Source of the DNA: Chara braunii
Taxonomy: Eukaryota; Streptophyta; Charophyceae; Charales; Characeae
Assembly: GCA_003427395.1 (NCBI GenBank)
Contig: BFEA01000396.1
Location: forward strand, 1,008,761-1,040,687
Direction of reading: 5' to 3'
Length of the DNA: 31,927 nucleotides
In this document: piece by piece, positions 1 through 10,402 of the stretch
Numbering within the stretch: the stretch's first letter is position 1
Layout of the letters: each line of letters opens with the position of its first letter
The notes under the pieces: model-generated
What the model was told of the DNA's origin: nothing
Databases searched by the model: none
Seen by the model: the letters and a program-made list of their open reading frames with translations, nothing else
Program-made: the position numbers and the translations under genes

Positions 1-44
1 CAGCCTCCTGATGAGTCGGTGAAACTCCGACGAAATAGTTTGTC
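1..44 (+). ncRNA. Hammerhead ribozyme core, partial at window edge
   Basis: The invariant core CUGAUGA lies at 8-14. It is followed by a 5-bp stem II (GTCGG at 15-19 with CCGAC at 27-31, loop 20-26) and by GAAA at 32-35. This order and spacing match the hammerhead self-cleaving fold. Stem I and the cleavage site are not resolved. A minimal stem III is possible (35-37 with 41-43, leaving C44 as the cleavage nucleotide), but bases 1-7 then pair poorly with 45-51. In a type III layout the 5' half would lie outside the window. Hammerheads are known in plant retrozyme LTRs and in Penelope-like elements. No PBS or reverse transcriptase sits nearby to decide between them. Confidence 0.55.
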
Positions 45-113
45 ACAGCCCCTCGTTTGTTGTCCTCTTCTCTCTCTCTGCCTACGGTTTACCGGGCAGT
101 TCTGTTTGTGACG

Positions 114-150
114 ATATATATATATATATATACATATATATGATATATAT
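114..150. repeat. TA-rich microsatellite
   Basis: An almost pure alternating A/T run interrupted by one C and one G. It lies about 75 bases after the hammerhead core. Confidence 0.9.
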
Positions 151-689
151 GTTCTCCAGAAGGCTGCTTTCAGAGGGCCTCGCTCCACTACTGGCCACAT
201 ACGCATACACGAAACACAGGAAGATTCATTCTCATTTTGCACATTAATTTTGGTGAGTAGTGGAGGTAGTTCCCGAGTTGGAGACTCCTCTTTCGGAGTT
301 TGCGACCTGCCTGCCCTCCCTCGAGAGTTTGTCAGGGTGCTATGTGCCCCTTCAGAGTTTGTGAGGATGCTGTGTGCGGAATGCTCGAATGCAAGTACAT
401 AGCGAGGCAGGAATACAAGTATATAGCAAGGGGGCAGATATCCAAAACGTGGTGGGGAAGAGGCCCTGCTATGACCGTGCTCTAGCAAGAGTGATGTTGT
501 TCTCTCGTGAGGAATGGAGCTCCGGGGGCAAGTCCCACTACCTTCTTCCCCCGAATACAACTTAGGGTCATTATAGCTCTATATAGACTGAAAGCTACCC
601 TGAATACAGCTATAATCAGAACTCTCTGCTCAATGCCACTCCTGGGGGGCCAACGGCGTATGCAAAACTTGCCCAGGAAGGTACATATG
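151..689. other. Unassigned intergenic stretch
   Basis: No coding pattern or known RNA is visible. The minus-strand reading of 480-689 continues from the tRNA-like head at 690-771 and could be the body of that SINE, but no tail or target duplication was found to define its end. Confidence 0.4.
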
Positions 690-771
690 AGGCCAATGGG
701 GATTGAACCCAAGACCTCCTGAATGCCGCTTGCCTGCCGCACGAATTGAGTTAGGCTGTTGGGCGTCAAAA
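690..771 (-). repeat. tRNA-derived SINE-like head
   Basis: Read on the minus strand, an A-box-like block (TAACTCAATTCGT, 741-753) is followed about 30 bases later by a good B box (GGGTTCAATCCCC, 698-710), the spacing of an internal RNA polymerase III promoter. TGGG and CCCA around the B box can form a short T-stem. The would-be acceptor ends do not pair, so this is a tRNA-derived element and not a tRNA gene. A decayed tRNA pseudogene is the alternative. Confidence 0.5.
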
Positions 772-1124
772 TGGAAAAAGAAACGAGTGCATCTTCTTCC
801 CATTAAAAAATGAGCAGGTTCATCAGTTTGCTGCAGATACTACACAATGTATTGTGCCGATTTTCATGGGCAGATGCATTCGTTTCTTTTTTGCTTCATG
901 TGCGAGGCCCATAATTGTCTGCTTCTGTCAGAAATCCTCGCATGGTGTTGCGTACTCACTTGAGTGTTGAATCTGATCACATGGGCCTGGCGAAGTACCT
1001 GTAGACAAGACGTCATCACACAGATTAGAAAAAGAACAGCAATTAGGAAATTAAATCTGTTTCTTTAATTATTTTATTCCTCTGAATTCCCGTTGTGAAT
1101 CTTTTCTCCAATTTGACTTCCAGA
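772..1124. other. Unassigned sequence upstream of element A gag
   Basis: No tRNA-Met type PBS (TGGTATC) and no similarity by eye to the 3' LTR of element A is seen here or further left. It may be the untranslated leader of element A, or unrelated DNA joined to a 5'-truncated copy. Confidence 0.35.
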
Positions 1125-2996
1125 ATGTGGGGACTATTGAAGGTTCTTCTGTTTCTCTTTCCAATGGCTCTGTTCTCGGGTGAGGGGACTTCAGACCCAA
1201 AGACTCGACGACAGGCGGAACAAAGGAAATAGGAATTGTTAGCTCTATGAAATCAGCTGTTAAATGATTTGCATTTGCCTGGACTGGATGCTGAACAACA
1301 CGTCCGCAATCTGTTTGACTTGCAGGCGGTAGAGAACCGTCTGAATCAAGCAGTTGCGGGCGCGGAGGTTGCAGCTGCCGGAACTGAAGTCACGGACATG
1401 ATAGGCCAGTGTCGTCAGGCACTGGATCAATATGCAATCAAACAGTTAGAGTCCGTGATGGAAATGACTAGGAAGGGCGAAGTAAAACCAGAAGTAACGG
1501 AAGCCACTATTGATGCTAACATTCAGCAGTTGCGTGATACTTTGGCCGCTGAAGAAAGAAAGAAAGAAGAGTTAGCACGGAGAAAAGAACACGAGAAGAG
1601 AAGGGAGCAGAAAGTTAAAGAGATTCGTAAGGTAATTGGAACAGATGTCAAAGAAGAAGGAGATTTGCAGCAGACTTTATGTCACATTATGACTTACCTC
1701 TCTTTCCTCGAAGCGAAGATTGACCGACAACAGACTCAGTTAGATGAGATTGCTGTTGGACTGAGGACTGTTACAAACGCCGTAAAAGGGAAGGCTCCTG
1801 TAACAGAAGAAACAAAGGTAAAAAAAGACAAAGAAGAGAACAAAGAAAAGAAACTGTTGGGAGATGCCATGAAGTCTGCTGCACTAAAAGAAAAAGAGGA
1901 AGGGAAACCGTCTCAGGGGGGTGGATCGAGTCCGAATTCTACTCCTCCTCCTTCTCCTTCCTCTACTCCTCCCTCCTCTCCACCTCCGGATTCTCCTAAG
2001 GGTAAGAAAGCCATGGAGCCAGAAAAACCCGAAAAGAAAGAAAAGGTCAAGATGAAATTGCCATTTACATTTTGTAACAAGAAAGACGAAAACTTGTTGC
2101 TCCGGATTGCGGAAATCCAGACATACTGTGGAACGGCCCCAATCGAGCCTGAGTCCCAGGTTGCTTTCTCAACTTCTTGCTTAGGGGGGGAAGCGAAGGA
2201 ATGGGTCTTGGTTGAGGCTAATGCAGCAGGGTTCGAGGACACTGGGGAGTGGTCTGGTACCATGAACTTGAAGCAGTTCCTTAGTAAAATTAAGGAACGC
2301 TTCCTGGACAAGACGACGGCTGACAAGGCCTTTGACCAGCTCACAACTATTGGCCAACGTCATTGGAGCTCAGTGGAATCCTTGTCTCGGGAAGTGGATC
2401 GGTTGTTGCAGGTTCCAGGATTGAACCTGCAAAACAACCAAGTCTTGTACATCTACTCCCGAGCTCTGCCCGAGCCAATCCGTGGACAACTCATGGCAGA
2501 ATCTAAATCAGGTAAGTATAACTACCGGCAATTTCGCGATCTGGCTCTCTCGAGAGAGCAAATGACTTCACAAGTCAAACACACGTACGCTTCGGTGGTA
2601 AGGAACGGTGGAGGAGGGAAAGCTAATTTCGGTAAGAGGGTCCTTTGGCGACAGAAGCGCCAGGATCATATGTTCATCGTCTTTGACGACGACACTGTGG
2701 AGAAGTTGTCGCCAGAGACCGAGGGTGCGGCATACAGCAGTGAGTCCGGGAAGGGGGAAGTCACTATTGTTGTGGCTAACAAGGGAGGGTCACGATCCCG
2801 AGGAATGAAGAAGAGACCACGCTCGTTTCCCGAGCATCCCGGAATTGTGGGCGGGAAGCCCTGGGAGAAGATGAATATGGACCAAAAGACTTGGCAAGAA
2901 CGGGTGGACAATGCGCAGTGCTTAAAGTGCGGCACTCCAGGGCATGTGATTGCATTGTGCCCACTAATCCGTAACCCAAAAGCGATCCGCCAGTAG
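1125..2996 (+). pseudogene. gag: Element A gag (capsid and nucleocapsid), broken near N-terminus
   Basis: Gag forms the particle that packages element RNA. The ATG at 1125 is in frame with the long open part, but TAG at 1230 and TGA at 1248 interrupt it; from 1251 it is open for about 580 codons. Counting residues from 1269, a Lys/Glu-rich coiled-coil-like region (about 85-215) precedes a Ser/Pro-rich linker (about 218-245). A Retrotrans_gag-like capsid region follows at about 265-435, and a CCHC zinc knuckle (C551, C554, H559, C564; C-X2-C-X4-H-X4-C) stands near the end. The stop at 2994-2996 lies 13 bases after a slippery heptamer. Because the reading across both stops is coherent and gag-like, the true N-terminus is probably upstream of 1269; ATG 1125 is the best in-frame candidate. 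Confidence 0.85.
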
Positions 2997-3016
2997 GAGT
3001 AGCATCTGCTCCTACT
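2975..3016 (+). promoter_or_regulatory. Candidate -1 ribosomal frameshift signal, element A gag-pol
   Basis: The heptamer CCCAAAA (2975-2981) is in the correct phase, C_CCA_AAA in the gag frame. A 10-base spacer follows, then a hairpin with an 11-bp stem (2992-3002 with 3006-3016, one G-U pair) and a three-base loop. The -1 frame opens exactly at 2975, since its last upstream stop is TAA at 2972-2974, and it runs into protease. The gag stop at 2994 lies inside the stem. This is the standard layout of a -1 frameshift element; activity is inferred. Confidence 0.65.
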
Positions 3017-3715
3017 GAGTCAAAAGGTTTGGACCAAAAAGAAGGTAAGGCGCCTACAACCCCTTCCAACCTTTTGACTCACATGGCAGAGGATGGTTAT
3101 TCTTCAGCCCGTCATCCAGAACACCCTGAACCTATCTTATGCAGTGTCTCTTTGGATGACTCCCTTGACGAGCTTGGTAACGAGTTGCTGGCACTACGAA
3201 GCTCGTGGGCTCCGAAAGCGAAGTCTAAGGGTGAACTTTTACTCGCGGATGTAGAAATCGCACATGCACGCGCGGGTGCACAACTAGACTCAGGATCTAC
3301 GCGATCCTACATTTATGAGAAGACAATCTGCAAATTGCATCTCGGAATGAAGATAAGGAACTTGTCTCGACCTATCACGTCTATTCTGGCAGACAAAAAC
3401 ACGATTTTTGTCTCACAATATGTTGATCGTGTGAAGTGTTGTTTCCGTACGAGGGACGAAAAAAAGATTATGTATGAAATTTCTTTTCTTGTAGAGAAGA
3501 ACTTACCGTTTGATATGATTCTGGGTATGGATTGGCACGAGGAAGCCAACCCAGACATCAAGTTCAAAGATAAGATTGTGCAATTGCAGGACGCACAATC
3601 AGAACTGAAAGTCATCAAATTGTATCATAAGTCTGGCTCTGACTCAAGTTTGTTTTTCTGTTGCATGAATTACCCAGCCTTTTGTTCGATGGTTTCAAAG
3701 AAGAAACTGGAATAG
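2975..3715 (+). pseudogene. Element A pol N-part: aspartic protease
   Basis: This retropepsin-like protease would cleave Gag-Pol. It lies in the -1 frame relative to gag and has no ATG at its head, in keeping with translation by frameshifting. Counting from the TTG at 3029, the active site is Asp87-Ser88-Gly89 followed by S-T-R-S-Y-I. A hydrophobic LPFDMILGMDW segment about 75 residues later is the typical second conserved block. The frame closes with TAG at 3713-3715, but it continues open in the same phase afterwards into the RT-proximal linker, so the stop is probably a point lesion. Confidence 0.8.
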
Positions 3716-5304
3716 GAAGTAATGATGGTCCTAGTGAAGCAAGTTGGCGAGTCCTCTACTTCCTATCCACCCTCGATTGAAAAACTCCTAAACGAGTATA
3801 AAGATTTGTCAATGGAACCGACAGGACTCACTGAGCGTGCTATAAAACACACTATTGAAATCATTCCTGGCAGTAAGACTTCCAAGGGCCCTATTTATAG
3901 AATGTCTCCTAGGGAACTTGAGGAACTGAGGAAACAACTCCAGGATTAACTGAGAAAGGATGGATTCGCCCTAGCTCGTCTCCTTACGGCGCTCTTATCT
4001 TGTTTGTGCATAAAAAGGAAGGTGAGCTACGTCTTTGTATTGACTATAGAGGGCTGAATTCTGTCACTGTCAAAAATGCCGAACCCTTACCACGCATTGA
4101 CGATTTGTTGGACCAGTTGCAGGGCTGTAAGTATTTTAGCAAGATTGATCTAAAGTCTGGGTACCACCAGATCGAGGTGGATCCCACAGATCAACACAAG
4201 ACTGGTTTCCGAACAATGTATGGTCACTACGAGTTTGTGGTTATGCCCTTCGGATTGACGAACGCCCCAGCGACCTTCCAAAGGTCAATGAATGAACTTT
4301 TCCATCAATGGTTGGATCAGTTCATCATTGTGTATCTTGATGATATTCTAGTGTATAGTAAAACACTAGAAGATCATGAGAAACACCTACATCTTGTATT
4401 GGGAAAGTTGCGAGAAGGTAACTTCAAATTGAACTCGAAGAAATCTGAGTTCGCTAAGTCGGAAGTCCTATACCTAGGGCATATAGTGAATGAAGATGGT
4501 CTAAGGCTTGAAGAAAAGAAGATATCAGAAATTAGGGATTGGCCACAACCTAAGTCTATTACCGAATTACGTTCTTTTCTTGGTTTGGCAAGTTACTATA
4601 GGAAGTTTGTTAGGAACTACTCACTGATTGCCGCACCAATGAGGAAATTGCTTAAGAAAGGAACGATATGGTTGTGGAATAAGGACTGTGAGTCTGCATT
4701 TAAGAAACTGAAGTATGCATTGACCCACTGTCCAGTTCTGAAAATTGCTGACCCATCTCTTCCCTTTATTGTTACAACTGACGCAAGTCAGTACGGAATT
4801 GGCGTCGTCCTTCAACAGGACGATGGCAAAGGTTACATACCAGTTGAATTTATGTCTGCTCGACTGCCCACTGAAAAAGTTGCCAACTCCACATATGAAA
4901 GGGAATTGTATGCCTTAGTTTGTGCACTAAAGACGTGGAGGCATTACTTGTTAGGGAGGCACTTCACTGTGTACTCAGACCACTCTACTTTGCAGTGGAT
5001 AAAGACACAACCGAGACTCTCTGATAAGTTAGTACGATGGTCTGCTCTCATTGATACCTTTGACTTTGAACTGAAAACAATCAAAGGAAAATCTAATGTA
5101 GTTGCAGATGCATTATCCAGGAGAAGTGACTTCTTTGGTGCTATTGTCTCTTATTTGGATGTTGCGAGTGATTTGAAAGATAAGCTCCGCCAAGGGTATG
5201 CTAGTGATCCTATCTGGAAGCCTATCCTTAACACGATTGTGAAAGACCCATCTCTACTTCCCAACTACAAAATAACCAATGATTTGCTTTTCTTGATTGA
5301 CTAA
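3716..5304 (+). pseudogene. Element A reverse transcriptase and RNase H
   Basis: This part copies element RNA into DNA and degrades the RNA strand. The pre-RT linker (3722-3949) ends at TAA 3947, where loss of a single base near 3945 explains the jump to the frame used from 4000 on. Counting from 4000, RT shows LCIDYRGLN (12-20), VMPFGL (81-86) and the catalytic YLDD (112-115). RNase H has DASQYG at 261-266, YERELYAL near 299 and a VADALSR motif near the end. The TAA at 5302-5304 is the only interruption before integrase and the phase is unchanged across it. All these catalytic motifs are present. Confidence 0.9.
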
Positions 5305-6639
5305 ACTGAGCAGAGACTCTGTATCCCTCATAAAGAAGAGATTAAAAGTCTGGTAATTGGAGAATGTCACGACTTTGAGGGGCATTTTGGGTTCAAGAAA
5401 ACTTATGCTGAGGTCAGAGAACGCTTCGAGTGGAAAGGACTGAAGGAAGATGTACTAACCTACGTTCGTACCTGTCTGGTGTGCAAGAGAAACAAACCTT
5501 CACACGAGAATCCTCTTGGTTTACTGAGACCATTGCCGATTCCAAGTGAACCAGGTGAGTCTATCTCGATGGACTTCATGAGTCTCACAAAGAGCCGCAA
5601 TGGCAATAGTCAAGTGATGGTTATTGTTGACCGTTTCTCTAAGTATGCTATGTCTATTCCTTTACCTGTTGAAGCACGGACTGAACTTGTGATTCAGAAA
5701 TTTCAGATGCGATGGGTTACTGAATATGGGTTTCCCTTATCTATTGTGTCTGATAGAGATGCGAGATTCACAAGTATGTCATGGCAAAAGCTGATGGAGG
5801 CATACGGTACTCGTTTGACCATGTCGTCAGGGCGACACCCTGAAACGAATGGGAAAAGTGAGCAAATGAACCGCTTGTGCCAACAGCTCTTGCGTATGAA
5901 TGTAAGACCCGATCAGATTGATTGGGACGAAAACTTACCTAAAATAGCCAGTGCATATAATAGCAGTGTTCATACTGCAACTGGACGTACACCTAATGCA
6001 TTGCACAAGGGGTGGAAACCTAGACGTCCCATTAATGTATTAACACGGGACCAATTTCTCAGGTTACCACCAAGGACTCGTGAATATGCAATATTGTTTC
6101 AAGAAGACATTAAGAAAGTGAAAGAGAATCTAAAGAAAACTCAAGAACAAATGATACACCAAGCTAACAAGCATCGCCGACCCTCGACATTCCAGGTAGG
6201 TGATTTAGTTTGGGTCAAGTCTAAAGAGTTTTCATTAGAAGAAGATGTGTCTCAAAAACTTTTGCCTGTCTATTTTGGACCCTGGGAAGTTCTCAAAGTC
6301 ATTGGGGATGCTGAAGGACCGTCTTATCATATTGATATTCCCCCTCATCTCAAGACTTATCCTGTCTTTCATGCATCCAAACTATTGCCTTATGTAGAAG
6401 GAAATGATTTTCCTAACAGACCCTCTATGATTCCACCATCAATGGATGGAAGCTATGAAGTCGAGAAAATCATAGAACACGGGTTCTTTTCTACAAGAGC
6501 ATGCGGACGTCCTCAAAAGCAGTTTAAGGTACGCTTTAAATCTCAACAACCATTAGAGGACCGATGGTTCGGCAAGAAGGTACTTCTTAAGACTGCTTCT
6601 GACATCGTTGCTGCTTATGAACGAGGGTTAAAGTCTTAA
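5305..6639 (+). pseudogene. Element A integrase with GPY/F module and chromodomain-like tail
   Basis: Integrase inserts the cDNA into the genome. The HHCC zinc finger is readable from about 5365 (CHDFEGH, then C-L-V-C near 5473). Counting from 5479, the catalytic triad is D32 (SMDFM), D92 (VSDRD) and E128 (KSEQMNR), with 35 residues between the last two. A GPY/F-type block (YFGPWEVL) lies near 270. The C-terminal 65 residues (YEVEKIIEHG, then DRWFGKK and a helix) resemble a divergent chromodomain, which in chromoviruses directs insertion to marked chromatin. The frame is open throughout; only the stop at 5302 separates it from RT-RNase H. Confidence 0.9.
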
Positions 6640-6660
6640 TTATTTATGCAGTGGAACTCG

Positions 6661-6678
6661 AAAATGGGACGACAGGAA
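6661..6678 (+). other. Polypurine tract of element A
   Basis: A purine-rich stretch, broken by a few pyrimidines, ends in GGAA directly before the TG that opens the LTR. Elements B and C have the same GGAA/TG junction. It primes plus-strand DNA synthesis. Confidence 0.55.
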
Positions 6679-7032
6679 TGTAGTAACCCTGTTCAAAAGT
6701 AGCCCGGGGCTCAGCACTCAGCCCCAGGCCACGCAAACCAAAATTGGTCTGTGCTGGGCTGTGTGACCGACACATGCCCAGAACCCAGACTACCGCACGT
6801 GGCTGTGGGACCAAGTGCTAAGATCAAGAAATTGAAGAGTCAAAGTCAAGTGTAGAGTCAAAGGTACCGCACCCAGGCCCTGGGTTGGATACACTCATTT
6901 GTTGTGCGCAAGTACCCAGACAGCATCCGGGCCGGAGGGAATTCGGTTTCAGGCTGATCTGAGCCCTCGTTCGCATTGAGATCTGGACGGCCGAGGGATA
7001 CAACAGCCGAGGTCCAGACCCCGCGTCAACAC

Positions 7033-7040
7033 TATATAAG
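7033..7040 (+). promoter_or_regulatory. TATA box of element A LTR
   Basis: TATATAAG lies about 355 bases into the LTR, a position expected for the U3 promoter driving element transcription. Confidence 0.5.
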
Positions 7041-7214
7041 AGTTGACTTCCTGGCTTTGACATTCATTCTGTCTTGCGTTGACGCTGCTTCTACGCATTG
7101 GCTCGACGCTGCGACGCTGGTGGACGCTGATATTTTGTTGGCATTGGCGAGATAGCGACATTGCGATGCTGGTTGGTGCGCTGACTGGCTGGCTACTGTC
7201 TTCATGGCTTGCTG

Positions 7215-7260
7215 ACGTGGCAGCCACCACGCATTGTTGCTGACATGGCGGCTGCCACGT
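7215..7260. promoter_or_regulatory. Inverted repeat with ACGT/G-box motifs
   Basis: ACGTGGCAGCC (7215-7225) and its exact complement GGCTGCCACGT (7250-7260) flank a 24-base spacer. The second arm runs into CACGTGT, a plant G-box. Both arms have ACGT cores of the kind bound by bZIP or bHLH factors. Function is inferred from the motif only. Confidence 0.35.
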
Positions 7261-7695
7261 GTGAGGTTGCCGGGTCTTTGTGACCGACATTGCTGTTCTG
7301 CTCCATCTTCAACTCAGGAAACGATCTAGCCTGCTTCATCGTTATTTCAGGAAGAGATCAGGGACTGTGTGGAGGTTGTGAATACATACCTGAGGTCTTC
7401 ATGTCGACATTGCTCCATTGCTGATTAAGGATTGGTTAGGTGCCATGTGGCACTCTTTAAGAGGACTTCGACTTGGTGTTCAGATCGCTGGTTGTGTGAG
7501 GTGGAGGAGCCCGGAGAAGGAGTGGGCATAATTTCATCCTCTCCTTTGTCTTATCTCCCTCCTCCCTCTTCGTCTGTGTATGTTGTCTCACATTTCTTCT
7601 TTTGGACACTATTGATTATTGGAGACTACTATCAGCGACTTGACATCTTGGACTTGCAGTATTGATATCCGTATTCATGACTTGGGTTCATTGCA

Positions 7696-7944
7696 CCTGG
7701 ATGAGACAAGATCCGTGGAAAGTGCACTTCCTTCGCTTTTTTTGCAGTTCTCTCTTCACTTTTTTGTCAAGATATAATTTTTCGTTTTTACTTTACCTAT
7801 TTTACTCTGCCACTCACCCGTCCCCCACCCGTCCCACACACGTCATACTAATCCAACTACATGGTAGTGGGATATCTCTCCAGGGGTCTGGTCCCACCTA
7901 CCGTTTCCTTAATTTTATAACGTATCTCGGAGAAATGAAACATG
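7696..7944. other. Spacer between element A LTR and element B
   Basis: T-rich sequence without a gene. Around 7858-7905, ATGGTAG followed by GGGGTCTGGTCCCACCTAC resembles the A- and B-box region of the tRNA-like unit at 17576-17700 on the other strand, and may be a decayed relative. Confidence 0.3.
7940..7944. repeat. Target-site duplication of element B, left
   Basis: ACATG stands directly before the left LTR. The same ACATG recurs at 17012-17016, sharing its A with the terminal CA of the right LTR, so the duplication is 4 or 5 bp. Confidence 0.7.
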
Positions 7945-8019
7945 TGTGAGGAACAAGCCCTCAAGGGGCCCTATCAGACATCACATTGTTCTGGGCTAAG
8001 GCCCCCAGCAAGCAAAAGT

Positions 8020-8042
8020 GCCCGCCTTAAGTGAAGGCGGGC
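8020..8042. other. Perfect hairpin in element B LTR
   Basis: GCCCGCCTT (8020-8028) and AAGGCGGGC (8034-8042) form a 9-bp stem with a 5-base loop. The equivalent in the 3' LTR (about 16000-16022) is degraded, so it is not under visible constraint in this copy. Confidence 0.5.
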
Positions 8043-8917
8043 TTGAATATTCGTTAGAGGCAAAATTCGACATTTCCATATGTGGGTATTCAGGCTCTCG
8101 CAGGAAGCCAGTTGGTTGGGTAGACACGTGAGCCTCACATTTCTGCGTCATACAGTTGGCCCAGGCCTTGATAGTTGCGCCTAGGCACACATGCACAAAG
8201 CAGGGCCGATACATTGGGAAGCAAGCCTTCGGCCTTGGAAAAAGCAGTAGTGTCGACGCACTGCCTGGGAGCCCTGCACAGATGCAGCAAACAGCCCAAG
8301 TCCAGAGACTCAGACCGTGTCTAACTGTAAACAGCCCAGGCCCTCAACTGTAGTCTCGGGCCTGGGTCCAGGGTCTGGGACCCAACCGGAAGCTACTGGA
8401 AGCTTCCAGCCAGGCCTCACGCAGCATCCAGGAGGCTACCACTTCCACAAAAGGAGTGAGGCAGCCCAGGCCAGGCATTCTGGCCAGTGCTGGCAATGCG
8501 GAGGTGCTGCTGCGCTCTCGCTTGATGTTGCGCCGCTGCCAAGGGCGCTGACGGGCCGCATAGAGGTGAAGTGGGTCGCTGCAGGGCAGTGGGGCGCAGG
8601 CGGCCATAGCCGGGCTGCTGGGCGCCAGGGGGTAATGAGGGCGATTGAGTGGTCTTCAGGGAAGGAGGCGAGTGTGGGGTAATGAAGGTCTGATTGAGGG
8701 TGATGAGATACGTACTTGTACATGAAGAGAGGTCGGCGATGGTGTTGGCAGTCATGTACATTTGTCTTCGTGAGTCGAAGTGATCCTGTTGCATGAACCA
8801 GCTGTAGGTAGGATAGTCTGGTAGAGTAGGCTGGGCGCTGAGCGGCAGACAGAGCAGAGCGACTTTGGATACTTTGTAGGTGGGCTTGAACATTGGCAAT
8901 ACTTCATTGTATTGCTC

Positions 8918-9072
8918 TATATGGATGGTTTTCTCGGTGCATTTGTACTCTCTGCTTGGGACACGACTACTGGGACAGCTGTGTGATTTCGCAANTATAT
9001 GGATGGTTTTCTCGGTGCATTTGTACTCTCTGCTTGGGACACGACTACTGGGACAGCTGTGTGATTTCGCAA
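8918..9072. other. Probable assembly artefact: 77-bp repeat around N
   Basis: Bases 8918-8994 and 8996-9072 are identical and are separated by a single N at 8995. The corresponding place in the 3' LTR also has an N (16895), flanked by an 18-bp repeat. This is what an unmerged contig overlap looks like. Confidence 0.8.
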
Positions 9073-9116
9073 TTTGGTTTTATGTATATCACTCACACTC
9101 ATATTCCTTGCAAATT

Positions 9117-9128
9117 TGGTATCGGAGC
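9117..9128 (+). other. Primer binding site of element B
   Basis: TGGTATCGGAGC, four bases after the LTR, differs by one base from the usual plant site TGGTATCAGAGC, complementary to the 3' end of initiator Met tRNA. It primes minus-strand cDNA synthesis. Confidence 0.8.
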
Positions 9129-10402
9129 TGGTTGGTGATCACCGCTTATCTGGCACCGGCGACATTGTGACTTGGTGCGCTGACGATGCTTCATGTGCAA
9201 TAATGATACTTTGGCGCCGGTTGATTAGCGGGGCCTAGGTGTAGAGGCCGGCCGTTGGAAGGTTGAGGCGACAGTGTGGGAGCTGTGGCGACAACGGGTG
9301 TATGCATGATGATGAGAGTATGCTAATGTGGCATTTTGGCTGAGGTGGCACTGCATTGCGTTGTGGGTGGTACCGAGGCTAATGACCGGTCATCGAAATG
9401 CACGTCGGCCCAATTGGTGAGAAATCTGTGGTTGGGGGCAGCTATCTCCAGGTACGTTGTTCCCATTCCTTGTCTACCCTCTCAATCTCTTCTTACCGTG
9501 GGGAAGTGAGTCCAACTTGAGTGTCCTCTCTTTTGGAAAGGAGTCGTATGCGCTCTATCTTAAGAGACGACATTCTTCCCGGTGGCGCATCTGGCAGGAG
9601 AGGGCGGTGCCTCTGAAGGGCCCTGGTCAAAGCACGGGTCACGGTCACCATGCCAACCTATGGGTATTAGTACACGCAGGCCATGCTGCTTTGTCCATTG
9701 AGGCTCTTTGCTGCACTGATAGAAGGGGTGTGCGGACTGACCAGTCCTACGTAGACGCTCCCAGACCGTCTATAAACATTTATGGTTGGGGTCTGAACTG
9801 TCCACTGGTTGTGATCGTCCTCCTGATTGCGACGTTAAAGAATTCCTGAGGACTCTTGGGGGCTGCCCAAAAATTGCCTCTTGATCAGCCAAATCAGTCA
9901 GACGTAAGGCTCTTTGCACGTGAGGGTAAATAAAGGGCAGGCTAGTCATAATCATACTTCTTGGGCACAGGGGTGGGCCGTGGTTGCACATCTTAGACGC
10001 CGCAGCTTGATGATGCTCACATGTACGTTGGATACAGGGGAAGGGGATTCAAATTGTGAACTCAACTGTTCATCACTATATAATCCATTGTGCATACATC
10101 TGCTCAGTGTAGTTTATTTTTATCTTGATTAGTTGGTTGACAGACTGCTAACACCTAACAGACAGCCTAGAGTAGGACTCTAATCTACCATAGTCAATTC
10201 TCCTTACAGCTTTTATGCATCTAATCAAAGATAAAGGTAGACTACATGTATACAGTTTGTGTAGGTGCTGTTGATGCCGCTTGACTAGTAGTCTAGGTAA
10301 CTCGCCGGGGATCTATTATTTTATTTATTTTTAGAACTGGTCAGACACATGCAGCGGTAGGTCCCAAAGAGGACAATAGTGTAGATAGCGTCTGCCTAGC
10401 CC
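9129..10402 (+). other. Leader of element B between PBS and gag
   Basis: About 1.27 kb without a recognisable protein. The open frames here (for example 9457-9849) have no motif I know. It would carry packaging signals, which cannot be identified by eye. Confidence 0.5.

Larger units (their letters stand above)
1125..7695 (+). mobile_element. Ty3/gypsy chromovirus-type retrotransposon A, 5' LTR not found
   Basis: The order gag, protease, RT, RNase H, integrase, chromodomain-like tail, polypurine tract and LTR is that of Ty3/gypsy (Metaviridae). It is the least damaged of the three elements: two stops near the gag start, one stop after protease, one frameshift before RT and one stop before integrase. 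All RT and integrase catalytic residues I can check are present. The gag-pol junction is a -1 frame change with a slippery site and hairpin. The right boundary (7695, a terminal CA) is a guess, because the partner LTR is missing. Confidence 0.85.
6679..7695 (+). repeat. 3' LTR of element A
   Basis: Starts TGTAGTAACC right after the polypurine tract. It contains a TATA box (7033) and several copies of a GACGCTG motif (about 7080-7130). The 3' end is set at a CA (TTCATTGCA) at 7695 by analogy with the ends of elements B and C. With no second copy in the window, the boundary is uncertain. Confidence 0.5.
7945..9112 (+). repeat. 5' LTR of element B
   Basis: Starts TGTGAGGAAC, ends TTGCA, and matches 15926-17012. 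A perfect 9-bp hairpin lies near its start. It keeps a segment of about 38 bp near 8553-8592 that is missing from the 3' copy. Its apparent length of 1168 bp includes a 77-bp direct repeat around an N (8918-9072) that is probably artificial. Open frames in it read nothing familiar. Confidence 0.9.

Noticed and set aside
1913-2344. 143-residue minus-strand frame under element A gag
   Set aside because: It is the antisense shadow of the gag reading frame.
8156-8899. Several overlapping open frames on both strands
   Set aside because: They lie in the LTR of element B, are broken in the 3' LTR copy, and show no known motif.
9457-9849. 130-residue open frame in the leader of element B
   Set aside because: No recognisable motif, and it lies in a region expected to be non-coding.
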